DNA of 64,000 nucleotides from Paramacrobiotus metropolitanus (taxonomy: Eukaryota > Tardigrada > Eutardigrada > Parachela > Macrobiotidae), in contig NW_026570353.1 in the NCBI RefSeq assembly GCF_019649055.1, positions 124,001-188,000 of the forward strand. Direction: 5' to 3'. The notes under the pieces were generated by a model. That model ran no database searches. It saw nothing but the letters and a program-made list of their open reading frames with translations, and was not told the origin of the DNA. The stretch's first letter is position 1; every line of letters starts with the position of its first letter. A program made the translations under genes and the position numbers. This document shows positions 1 through 7,997 of the stretch, in pieces.

Positions 1-2
1 GG

Positions 3-131
3 AATTTGAATATACATATGAAATTCGCCAAAGGTTTAGAAGAAAATGCGGTGTGTGTAGCCATGTTGGTGTTCGATAACGTGATCGAAATTAACAACAA
101 CCGTCAGGTTATCTTTGATTTTGCACCATGA
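3..131 (+). CDS. C-terminal tail of an upstream viral ORF (partial)
   Basis: An open frame enters from the left edge and ends with TGA at 129-131. That stop overlaps the ATG of the protease gene (ATGA), the compact arrangement typical of viral genes. Only 42 residues are visible, with a hydrophobic AVCVAMLVFDNVIEI stretch and a final DFAP. In adenoviruses a capsid gene (hexon) directly precedes the protease, so a structural protein is the natural guess. The visible piece carries no recognisable motif, so this rests on position alone. Confidence 0.5.
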   Translation, partial: NLNIHMKFAKGLEENAVCVAMLVFDNVIEINNNRQVIFDFAP

Positions 132-625
132 ACAACCTGCAAATCCAAGCCGCATTACAGAAGGACCCAAAAATCCGAGATATTTTTGTGGGAGTGTATT
201 CTGCAAACACACTACCGGACAAAGAATTTCCTGGTGCTTACATTGTCAACACAGAGGTAGACGGCAATCGCGGCGAGCACTGGGTGGCATTTTACTGTGT
301 ATCACCAGGCATACTAGAAGCCTTCGATTCGTACGGTAAAAATCCGGCCGTATACTCACAGCACATCAAGAATTGGATGGGTGACGACTTTCTCATTGTA
401 TCTAACACGGAGCGGCAAAGTGTAGACAGCACAGTCTGCGGTCAGTACTGCATGTTCTTTGTTACGCTACGTTGCTACGGATACTCATACAAGGATGTCA
501 TGTCAGCACTAACCAAGCATAAAGGAGTGAACGATGTGTTCGTATGCAAGTTCATTAACAAGTTTTTCAGTATGCGAACACGAGTAAAAGACCGCAACTT
601 TATAAATGGACTTATCGCAAATTAA
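128..625 (+). CDS. Adenain-type cysteine protease (C5/C48-like), virus-derived
   Basis: 165 residues. The order of catalytic residues matches the adenovirus maturation protease family: His in GEHWVAFYC (about residue 56), an acidic residue in EAFDSYGK (about 70) and the nucleophile Cys in TVCGQYCMFF (about 109). In adenoviruses, adintoviruses and Polintons this enzyme cleaves capsid precursors during virion maturation. The length is slightly below the adenovirus enzyme's 200 or so. The start overlaps the previous stop (ATGA) and the end overlaps the next ORF by 20 bp. The frame is intact, so the integration is either recent or under constraint. A cellular SUMO protease (C48) is the main alternative, but the size and viral neighbours argue against it. 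Confidence 0.8.
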   Translation: MNNLQIQAALQKDPKIRDIFVGVYSANTLPDKEFPGAYIVNTEVDGNRGEHWVAFYCVSPGILEAFDSYGKNPAVYSQHIKNWMGDDFLIVSNTERQSVDSTVCGQYCMFFVTLRCYGYSYKDVMSALTKHKGVNDVFVCKFINKFFSMRTRVKDRNFINGLIAN

Positions 626-830
626 CAAAAAGCAGGTCGTGGCCACCTTGTTCTGGGTGGTCATGTTTGGCCTTCTCATCAGTTTCTATTCCCTGCAAAT
701 CTATCAATCCATTAAGGGAAACAGAAACATTACGGAAATTGATATTAAAGCGTCAAAAGACGTGACAGAAGCGTTCCTGAACACTATGATGCTAACGGAT
801 ACCAATAAATCAACAAGCTATAATGGATAA
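606..830 (+). CDS. Small single-pass membrane protein, viral block
   Basis: 74 residues. A short basic N-terminus (KKQ) is followed by one long hydrophobic segment at about residues 10-33 and then a polar, Asp/Glu/Lys-rich tail, the layout of a small type III or tail-anchored membrane protein. The start lies inside the protease gene and the end overlaps the next ORF by 8 bp, so expression is probably coupled in a polycistronic viral transcript. I recognise no family. Small membrane proteins are common in adintovirus and Polinton late regions, which fits but does not identify it. Confidence 0.55.
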   Translation: MDLSQINKKQVVATLFWVVMFGLLISFYSLQIYQSIKGNRNITEIDIKASKDVTEAFLNTMMLTDTNKSTSYNG

Positions 831-1044
831 AAAGGATTTCATCTTCTACTGTATTATTTCCACATTGTGTCTCATTTTGTGGACACTGGAAGTGTACGTT
901 CAAATTAAGATGACATCACAGCTGCCCAGCGATCCCATCATGATTCCCGAGGCCATGTTCAACAAAATCTTCCATAACGTGACTAGCATGCTGGGTGGAA
1001 AACAAATATACAGAATAACTGGTTACGGACCACTGACTGTTTAG
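823..1044 (+). CDS. Second small membrane protein, viral block
   Basis: 73 residues. A charged MDKKD start leads into a hydrophobic helix at about residues 6-27, then a polar C-terminal half with one N-glycosylation sequon (NVT). It has the same general design as the preceding ORF and overlaps it by 8 bp. No family recognised. The tight overlap and similar layout suggest the two are expressed together and may act at the same membrane. Confidence 0.5.
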   Translation: MDKKDFIFYCIISTLCLILWTLEVYVQIKMTSQLPSDPIMIPEAMFNKIFHNVTSMLGGKQIYRITGYGPLTV

Positions 1045-1196
1045 ACAAGTGGCAGAAGTAAAGCTGATGAGACTGTGCAAATCCACGAAGGTAAGAAGGT
1101 CAGAAGTCAAACTGTAAACTGCCTTGTACATTACAACGGCTGCATTCTGTCTTTTTTTTGAACAGCCTGTTCCTTTTCCATTCTAGAACACTGAGA

Positions 1197-1658
1197 ATGC
1201 CTGTAGACGCCATGTCTGTTCGCAAAGAGGAGAACGGCGTAAAGTATTTTCGCTTCAGCGACACTCTTCGTATGGAATGGCGTGTAGCTAGCAAGTCGTT
1301 TATACTTGTGCGTGTCAGTCCTGGCGGTCCTGCAGATGATGAGACTAGTGCTGGGTGTGAGCAGTGTATAGAGAGCATGGAGGAATATGACGTTCGTGTG
1401 GCTCGTAAATTTATCAGAATGGAGTTAAGCGGTGAAATGATCCAGGCGTTGAGAAAGTCCATTCTTAAATGGCAGCCTGTAGTTTGCGTGATCGTGGATG
1501 GCGTGCGCAAAGAAATTTTCATCAAAGTGAATGGACGTGCGGTGAAAGAGCAAGCACAGATCTGCATTATACGCCCAACCGATGGTGGACCTTTGGAACT
1601 TTCTGTGTTGGAGTTTCGAATCCTTTGCGCAACTCTAATGACTCTGGTTGATCAGTAA
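1197..1658 (+). CDS. PC4-like candidate, paralogue 1 of 3
   Basis: 153 residues from the ATG at 1197; an in-frame ATG at 1212 is an equally good start. The N-terminal half runs KYFRFSDTLRMEWR, a patch of hydrophobic residues, then ARKFIRMELSGEMIQALRKSI. This resembles the 'gKkg-I-L-pe-w-L' strand and helix of the PC4 single-stranded DNA-binding fold. The C-terminus (PLELSVLEFRILCATL) is shared with the next ORF (PLDLTLVQFRGLCATL), so the genes are paralogues. A T-rich stretch ending in AG at 1164 could be a splice acceptor for a short 5' leader intron. The fold assignment is weak and needs a profile search. Confidence 0.5.
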   Translation: MPVDAMSVRKEENGVKYFRFSDTLRMEWRVASKSFILVRVSPGGPADDETSAGCEQCIESMEEYDVRVARKFIRMELSGEMIQALRKSILKWQPVVCVIVDGVRKEIFIKVNGRAVKEQAQICIIRPTDGGPLELSVLEFRILCATLMTLVDQ

Positions 1659-1804
1659 TGGTAAGCACGCTTGTCAGAACTTAATGGGAGAAAGCATATA
1701 AGTTTTCAATGTCAGATGTATAGCTGTTTTTGCGTACGCGTCGATATCAAGGAAGACTAGCAAGAAATAGTCATTTACAACATTTTCTGTCTTCAGCAGC
1801 AATC

Positions 1805-2251
1805 ATGGAGTCTGATGGGAATGACGATTCTTCTTTGCCGTTTTGCTGCAGCGCTGACGATGTATTATGGTTTTGGTTAAGCGACAGTATACGTGTCGGT
1901 TTCAGACCATTAAATCAGCATCTTATTATCGCTTCACTGGTTACACACATATCCAGTTGGAGTCTTGTACGAAACATCGGCGAGTATAATGATACCGTTG
2001 TTAAACGCATGATAGAAATGCATGAAGACGACTCATTTCTTCGACTGTGGAATCGCGCCATCACCACACGAAAAACTCAGTGTTATCGGATCAGGGATGC
2101 CACAGGAAAATCTGTTCGGATCCGCTTAAGACCACGCTGTTCGCAGACAGACTGCGTGCGCATCAGTAGTGCTGGGAATGTGCCTTTGGACCTAACTCTT
2201 GTTCAGTTTCGTGGACTATGTGCCACATTAGCCGATATTGTTACTTTGTAA
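1805..2251 (+). CDS. PC4-like candidate, paralogue 2 of 3
   Basis: 148 residues from the ATG at 1805, which sits just after a pyrimidine-rich CTTCAG and has the MES start seen also in paralogue 3. It keeps the C-terminal ATL-type helix of paralogue 1 but is more diverged in the middle. It ends in TAA fused to a run of 20 A residues (2250-2269). Function unknown. The three paralogues in tandem suggest duplication inside the virus. Confidence 0.5.
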   Translation: MESDGNDDSSLPFCCSADDVLWFWLSDSIRVGFRPLNQHLIIASLVTHISSWSLVRNIGEYNDTVVKRMIEMHEDDSFLRLWNRAITTRKTQCYRIRDATGKSVRIRLRPRCSQTDCVRISSAGNVPLDLTLVQFRGLCATLADIVTL

Positions 2252-2407
2252 AAAAAAAAAAAAAAAAAAGAGGGCGCTGCCCCGAATTAGTGACGGTCTT
2301 AGCTTGTCAGAATAATTGACAGACAAGCTGACATCGTCGCTATTTTGGGAACCCTTTTTGCATTAAGGAGACACAAACAAACTTACGCCGAGAACACTAT
2401 TGTTATT

Positions 2408-2812
2408 ATGGAGTCAAATTTGGTAGAAGTTAGCTACCCCGGCTATGAGGGGATTAGGACTTATCGCTTTGGAAATGGCAAAACATTTGTTTTTTGGCAT
2501 TATACCGCAGGCAAAATGGTTTTGGCAAAAGACGTGCCATCGGTGGATGAGCACGGTTACTCGGAAGCTAAACGAACCGGAATAACTTTGAACAAGCGTG
2601 ACTTGGAATTCTTAGAGTGGATGGTGCGAACAGAATGGTATACTCCGGATCTAGAAGAATCTGATTACACCTACAGACTGAATAAAAATTTGGAGATCAA
2701 GTTGAATCCTGTAGCTTCCATGTATACTCCGTCAGTTGAGTTCAGACAACAAGATCGCCAAATCAAGTTGTCTGTATTCACAATCATACAGATCGTGGAA
2801 GCGGCCAGTTAA
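2408..2812 (+). CDS. PC4-like candidate, paralogue 3 of 3
   Basis: 134 residues from the ATG at 2408 (MESN). This copy shows the best PC4-like pattern: TYRFGNGKTFVFWHY and KMVLAKDV, then GITLNKRDLEFLEWMV where PC4 has its KGISL...W..L motif. A second module follows with YRLNKNLEIKLNP. PC4-type proteins bind single-stranded DNA and act in transcription or replication, which would suit a DNA virus. Residue-level similarity is low, so this could be another small beta-rich fold. Confidence 0.5.
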   Translation: MESNLVEVSYPGYEGIRTYRFGNGKTFVFWHYTAGKMVLAKDVPSVDEHGYSEAKRTGITLNKRDLEFLEWMVRTEWYTPDLEESDYTYRLNKNLEIKLNPVASMYTPSVEFRQQDRQIKLSVFTIIQIVEAAS

Positions 2813-2899
2813 ACAAGATGACAGATGTCTGCCTGCATTTGCTTCCTCTATCCATCTAGGAACGGCTATGGCAGATAATCGGTAAAACACTTCTTGAAA

Positions 2900-3490
2900 A
2901 TGGATATGTCAGACGTAGATAACCGCTGCAACAGCTTTGTCAACTGGCCATGTACTGAGTATTCCATAGCACGACTGGCGTTTGATGGATTCTTTTACAA
3001 GGGCGTGTACGACGAAATTCACTGTGTGTATTGCGGCCATGTTATGGGCGATTGGCCCAATTCTCGGTATAAGCCTTTCTATCGGCATCTGTTTGAGCGT
3101 CCGGATTGCCCTAACTCACAAGCACTGGCTGCTGGTGAGGATGACTTCGGTTCACAACATGATTTGCTTTTCGCTGCGCCAGAAATGCAAGATTACAAGA
3201 CACGTTTTGCCAGTTATGCCGAATGGCCTGTAAGCAAGCAGCAACATCCACGAGACATGGCACACGCTGGATTCTATTACGAAGGAAATGGTGATTGCGT
3301 TCGTTGTTTTCACTGCGGCGGCCAAATTCACAATTGGGAAGCAACTGATGTACCTTGGGAAGAACATGCCCGATGGTATCCAAAATGCCCGTACCTTACG
3401 GAGACGAAAGGAGCGGCATTCATTGAAGAAACTCAAAAGAAATACGAAAAATCTGTTGTGTCTTGTTGTCCGTGTAGCACTGATGTTTAA
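2900..3490 (+). CDS. Viral-type IAP with two BIR domains, no RING
   Basis: 196 residues from the ATG at 2900. BIR 1 is at about residues 10-70, with zinc ligands CVYC...H...C (CPNSQ). BIR 2 is at about 95-160, with CFHCGG...W...H...C in canonical spacing (C-x2-C-x16-H-x6-C). In insects and their viruses, BIR domains bind IAP antagonists or caspases and block apoptosis. Viral IAPs commonly end in a RING; here the last 25 residues have three cysteines (SCCPC) but no RING pattern. AATAAA lies at 3566-3571. Same strand and spacing as the upstream viral ORFs, so I read it as part of the same element; capture from a host IAP is the usual origin. Confidence 0.85.
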   Translation: MDMSDVDNRCNSFVNWPCTEYSIARLAFDGFFYKGVYDEIHCVYCGHVMGDWPNSRYKPFYRHLFERPDCPNSQALAAGEDDFGSQHDLLFAAPEMQDYKTRFASYAEWPVSKQQHPRDMAHAGFYYEGNGDCVRCFHCGGQIHNWEATDVPWEEHARWYPKCPYLTETKGAAFIEETQKKYEKSVVSCCPCSTDV

Positions 3491-3619
3491 TACTGACTTC
3501 TGCAATTTCGATTTACTATATTGACTATCCAGATCAGTGGATGCTGCTTTGCTGATTTCTGACTGAATAAAACAAAAAAAAAGAGGGTGGGGAAAATCAA
3601 ACAAAAGAAAGGGGCTAAT

Positions 3620-3990
3620 CATAGACAGTGTACAGTCTAATACGCTATTCGTACACAGTATATTATAGGCGGCATACAGGTTAAACCGATCTGTACGCCA
3701 TTCGTACACACTATCAGTCCAGACTGATTTGCATATACAGTACAGTGTACAGACCATAATCCGCTATTCGTATACCCTAGACTATAGGGGGCGGTACTCA
3801 GGCTAAACCGACCAATACGCTATTGTACACAGTACATGGACTGTACGCTATTCGTACACACCATCAGATCAGGCTGATTTGTACGCTATTTGTATATACA
3901 GTACAGTGTACAGACCATATTCCGCTATTTGTATACCCTAGACTATAGGGGGCGGTACTTAGGCTAAACCGACCAATAGGAGAGCCCGCT
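3620..3990. repeat. Tandem repeat, about 161 bp period, beside the viral block
   Basis: Two long units start near 3738 and 3899 and share CAGTACAGTGTACAGACCAT followed by CCGCTATT, TACCCTAGACTATAGGGGGC and GGCTAAACCGACCAATA. Partial units lie on the left, and a short motif CGCTATTCGTACACA recurs at 3645, 3690 and 3846. It directly follows the IAP gene and could mark the terminal region of the viral element, but I see no matching inverted copy in the window. Confidence 0.7.
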
Positions 3991-3999
3991 ATGTGTACT

Positions 4000-4769
4000 A
4001 CCATCAAACCGCTGGTTCTACTACTTCTCTTCTGATAGAACGAGTTGTTGCTGGCGAACATCTATGACAAGAAAAGTGGAGTAATGCGACAGCATGGCTA
4101 CAACCACAGAAATGACCCGATTAACCATTTAAGCGTAAATACGGGCATATGGACGGCGATTTCGTCACCACCCAGTGACATGTAGTGTTAACTTCCACTC
4201 AGGGGACTGAAACCGCTTATGTGCGCCAGCGGACAATCGATGTTAATTGTTAACTAAGTTTCGACTGTGCCGTCTGTGCGTAAGTTCGTGTGGTGGCCCG
4301 AGATGAACGTAGGGAGGCCAAGCGCCGAAATTACAAAATTTTGACAAGCTGTTCTGGCACGCAAATCACGTTCTTATTCCACACTTGTACAGCCACACCG
4401 CTGGGGTTCCATTCTTAAATACGTTACACTGCGCCAGTCAAAACGTTGGTAATTTAACCCTTAATGGTCTGACATTGTAAAACTGATTCATCGGAATGAA
4501 AATGAAACACACGCACCCATCAGTCAAAAATTTTGAATTTTTCTTCCCGGGTATGCTGTGTAGGTATGTGTAGCATACTAATAACGATTTGTGTAAATTT
4601 TAAAACTTAAACGTTCACCAGAAAAACGTATGAATCAAGATGATCCACGTTTCGCCGGAAGTTAAATAACCTTTCGTCACACGGTACTCATATGACATTT
4701 AGATAACAGATAAATCCTGGCAGTTGTAAAAATTGTCTCAGTTTCTTATGGGCAAGTTTCGAAAGTGGT
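4000..4769. other. Spacer without recognised features
   Basis: No ORF with coding character, no RNA gene and no clear repeat seen between the tandem repeat and the LTR element. It may include the junction between virus-derived and host DNA. Confidence 0.5.
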
Positions 4770-4773
4770 ACGG

Positions 4774-5031
4774 TGTGAAGGCCGATAGCTCCGCCTTCAT
4801 GATTGGCCATTCGCCATTGTGTTTTGCTGTTCTGGGGATTTCCATCCCACACATTGCTGCTGTTTTGACGGACCTACAGCACAGCTGCGCTGGCTGTAGG
4901 ATCCGATCTCATTAGTCTGGTGTTGCTGCGCCACGGTGCGCGAGTTAGATTTCGGCATTAAAGCCTCAATCCGGGTTCGCCGCTGTTTCGCCGTCGAAGG
5001 TACGTGGGCGCCCATAAGGCCCCACGTAACA
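4774..5031 (+). repeat. 5' LTR
   Basis: 258 bp, TG...CA ends, apparently identical to 5960-6217 and closely similar to the solo copy at 55020-55291. It begins right after the ACGG target duplication. Confidence 0.88.
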
Positions 5032-5041
5032 TGGTAGCAGA
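5032..5041 (+). promoter_or_regulatory. Primer-binding site for initiator-Met tRNA
   Basis: TGGTAGCAGA directly follows the 5' LTR with no gap. It is the reverse complement of the conserved 3' end of animal tRNA-iMet including CCA. The match weakens after ten bases. Confidence 0.75.
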
Positions 5042-5619
5042 TCACGGTGACGATCGTGTTCCCACAGCGCGCTTGCCCCGCTCACGGGCCACCTCTGAGC
5101 TGTGGACCAGATCGCTGCCGATGCAACCCCCGGTATGGAGCTCCATCCGTAGCCCCCCGGGATAAGCCACCTGCCGTGCAGAATGCACCCCGATGCGGAA
5201 CGCATTGGATGCCTCCACCAGAAAGCGATGGAGATGATGCCGCGGAGCGAGAATCGTCTCCTGCGATGCCGACGGCGGACGCGGCCCGGATTCAGCGGGA
5301 AACCAGAACGGATACACCGCGACCAGCAGCACCCACTCCGATCCCCACGGCCGGATCGACCACCAGCATCACGCCGAAGAATTCCCCACACCAAAGCACT
5401 GCCCGTATTTCCTGGGACGGCGACCTTTCCCCGGACGGAACAGTGGATTTTCCCCACCGGAGCAGCGTATTCTTGTGTTTGCAGGGTCACGAGCGTACCG
5501 ATGCCCCAAACCCCTGCCCAAATTTCCCCAGAACGTGACCTTTCCCTACTGAAGAAACTACGGAACTTGCCTGTTTCCGGGTTGGACCCTGGATCTTTTG
5601 CGACAGTGCGTTGACCCAA

Positions 5620-5775
5620 TAGGTCGACCTCTGACCGAACCGGAGCCGACCTGACCCGGAACCCGACTTGAGCCGAACCGGATTCGAGCCGACAAGACTG
5701 AGCCGACCGGACCACCTTACCTGACCTGTACTGACCGAACCGGACCGTAAGCCGCCCGAAGTGGAACCGTGTATC
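5620..5775. repeat. Low-complexity GACCGAACCGGA-type repeat inside the LTR element
   Basis: Degenerate short repeats built on CCGAACCGGA, GAGCCGA and CTGACC words in the 3' half of the interior. They keep frames open by composition, so the long ORFs across it (for example minus strand 4966-5790) are not evidence of coding. Confidence 0.6.
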
Positions 5776-5959
5776 CGGTAGTAAAGTCAATTGGACGTAG
5801 TACAGGGACGGGCCTGTACTACGCCGTGTTTTTTTTCATTTGATCTTATGTTACTTGTACTGCATGCATACTGACATGACTTCATACATTTTCTTATTTA
5901 CGGCGCATACCGCCATTTTCATGCACTTCGCAGGGGCTCAGTGTTGGACAGTACAGGGA

Positions 5960-6217
5960 TGTGAAGGCCGATAGCTCCGCCTTCATGATTGGCCATTCGC
6001 CATTGTGTTTTGCTGTTCTGGGGATTTCCATCCCACACATTGCTGCTGTTTTGACGGACCTACAGCACAGCTGCGCTGGCTGTAGGATCCGATCTCATTA
6101 GTCTGGTGTTGCTGCGCCACGGTGCGCGAGTTAGATTTCGGCATTAAAGCCTCAATCCGGGTTCGCCGCTGTTTCGCCGTCGAAGGTACGTGGGCGCCCA
6201 TAAGGCCCCACGTAACA
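5960..6217 (+). repeat. 3' LTR
   Basis: 258 bp, apparently identical to the 5' LTR, ending in ACA and followed by the second ACGG. The preceding sequence (ACAGGGA) is only a weak polypurine tract. Confidence 0.88.
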
Positions 6218-7035
6218 ACGGTTGCAAGTATCCATGAAATAAATTCATATCCGTGATGGTGTCAGGTTTGATGCAGTTTGATGCAGTCAGGCGTTAACGG
6301 CTAGAAATATGTCAGGCCATTAAGAGTTAATAACAGAGAGCTGTACAAAAACTATTTCGAAAAATCATGCGCAACCCAAAGGACAAGTACCTAAAATATT
6401 TTCTGTGACTCTTTATTACTAGTCAGATGCAAGGAACATTTTGGCCATAATCAGATGATACGCTCGTTTCGGTTTCCCTGCTGCCACCTGGCTAGATTGT
6501 ATCATCAGCTCTTCAAATTTTACAGTCAGTTGCTTATGATCGATCGCTATACAGTGCAAATTATCACCCAACGTTTTCTTCTGATACGTTGAACAGCCAT
6601 AATAGCCGTTTCCGGTGGCCGCATACACGACCTGTCCGTAGAACAAGATGTCCGTAGCTCGAACAACTTTGTCGATTGTTGCACTGTCTTCTAGGCCGCT
6701 GGTGCACCACGTGAAGGTCACTCTAGACGGAGTTGTCCCGCTGGCCTTGGCTGGCTCCCACCAGAAACCCGCCCCGCCCTGCACAAACAATTCTTCTCCG
6801 GCCTCAAAACCTGCTTGTATTAGGGTGTCGCGGCGACGCTCCGTTGGGAAGGGCAGCGGAGGCTTCGTTGTGGCATTCTGATACAGGAACACGCTGGTCA
6901 ATTCCGTTTCAGTCAAAATACCATTCTGTCGAAGCAATTAATCAAGCAGTACTGCCATAAGGAAACGATCGAAGCAAACTAACCTTAGCGGGACCATTGG
7001 CTAACTGACCGGCATCCAGCAACGGGAAGCGAATC

Positions 7036-7997
7036 CATTTATTAGCACAAGCCAGTCTAGACAGAGTAATTAGTGTAGTTAAAGAAACCGCATTCTAGGT
7101 TAGGAATTACTGCGCATCTTTGGGGGCAAACAGCCACTCACGCACCCCAATGTTAGAAGGCCAGTTTTCCGCAGCAAACATCTTATCAGACTCATGAGCA
7201 AATGAACCAACACGAGCGAACAAACTGTTTTTGCCACCTTTTTTAGCAGTGTAAATAGACACAAATCGAACTGAGATCCCATTAGATTCAATGGCATTCT
7301 TGAGATCCTTGCTGTAGTCATCAAGTGTCTGGTGTCGGGTCGGATCCAAAGGGGGGATGCCATGTAGACAGAAGTCCTTTTTCTCTTTCTCCTTGTCAGC
7401 CTTGCTGGTGCGCTTCTGTAGAGTCGACATCACGATGTCTTCCCTGCAGTCTGAACTGGTGTTCCGCGTACCACGTACAACTTTCTTCTTTTTCGCAACA
7501 GTTGCCCAGGAGTCCCGCGTGTCCGGCGACTTGGAAGTAGGGCTGTCAAAACACAGGGGAGCAACGGCACTTTCTTCTGGGGTTGACATTTTGCCTTGGG
7601 GGCTGCCAAGGGGTGGGAAGTTTTCATTCTCGCTGGCGGGCGTCTTGATGGTCAATCGAAACCCAGAGGGTTGAGGAGATAATCGACCACTTTCGACCGC
7701 GCCAGAGAGGGATGTTGCTTGGGTATCCGTTTGCATGTTGACTTTGTTACTCAAAGCGCTTAACACACAGGCAAACTCGTCGTACTTTTTCTGGCTTTCC
7801 TGCAGCTCTTTGATTTGGGCCTCCATGATGGTAAGCTGGGATTTCAGGCGATGGTTTTCGTCTACGATTTCAGCAAGGATAGCAGGGACATGCTCACTCA
7901 CGATCTTGGTAATCATAGGGGGAACCTCGGTTTCGATAAGGTCCGCCGCAGCAGAGTGCTGGCACACGTCGACCAAATCTCTTTGAATAGCTGGTAC
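7036..7997 (-). mobile_element. ORF1-only retroelement insertion with 9-bp target duplication
   Basis: 962 bp flanked by AAGCGAATC on both sides (7027-7035 and 7998-8006). It carries one long minus-strand frame and ends 71 bp after its stop, with AATAAATG at the 3' boundary. There is no reverse transcriptase. The frame runs open through the 5' boundary without an ATG, so the element is 5'-truncated. It resembles a non-autonomous 'half-LINE' that retains ORF1 and a 3' end but no ORF2. Confidence 0.8.
7107..7976 (-). CDS. LINE ORF1-type coiled-coil RNA-binding protein (5'-truncated)
   Basis: About 290 residues. The N-terminal third, around ENHRLKSQLTIMEAQIKELQ, has heptad-like spacing and predicts a coiled coil. 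The middle is Ser/Pro/Thr-rich (NFPPLGSP). It is followed by WATVAKKKK and a C-terminal domain starting FCLHGIPP and running through VRFVSIYTAKK and SLFARVGSF, in the style of the RRM-like LINE ORF1 domain. Such proteins coat LINE RNA. The frame is intact over the whole element although no initiator ATG is left inside it. Confidence 0.65.
   Translation of the reverse strand: MVDVCQHSAAADLIETEVPPMITKIVSEHVPAILAEIVDENHRLKSQLTIMEAQIKELQESQKKYDEFACVLSALSNKVNMQTDTQATSLSGAVESGRLSPQPSGFRLTIKTPASENENFPPLGSPQGKMSTPEESAVAPLCFDSPTSKSPDTRDSWATVAKKKKVVRGTRNTSSDCREDIVMSTLQKRTSKADKEKEKKDFCLHGIPPLDPTRHQTLDDYSKDLKNAIESNGISVRFVSIYTAKKGGKNSLFARVGSFAHESDKMFAAENWPSNIGVREWLFAPKDAQ

Larger units (their letters stand above)
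4774..6217 (+). mobile_element. Non-autonomous LTR retrotransposon (TRIM/LARD-like), 1.44 kb
   Basis: Two direct repeats of 258 bp each (4774-5031 and 5960-6217) look identical and have the canonical TG...CA ends (TGTGAAGG...GTAACA). Both outer flanks are ACGG (4770-4773 and 6218-6221), a 4-bp target duplication. Immediately inside the left LTR is TGGTAGCAGA, complementary to the 3' end of animal initiator-Met tRNA. The 928-bp interior is GC-rich and encodes no reverse transcriptase, integrase or zinc knuckle, so it must be mobilised in trans. Identical LTRs imply a very recent insertion. Orientation is set by the primer site. Confidence 0.88.

Noticed and set aside
5047-5614. Overlapping plus-strand frames of 143-163 codons inside the LTR element as possible gag
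   Set aside because: Pro/Arg-rich without a zinc knuckle, capsid-like region or protease motif; open by composition.
4966-5790. 274-codon minus-strand frame across the LTR element interior
   Set aside because: GC-rich repeat composition keeps frames open on both strands. It is antisense to the element and shows no domain.
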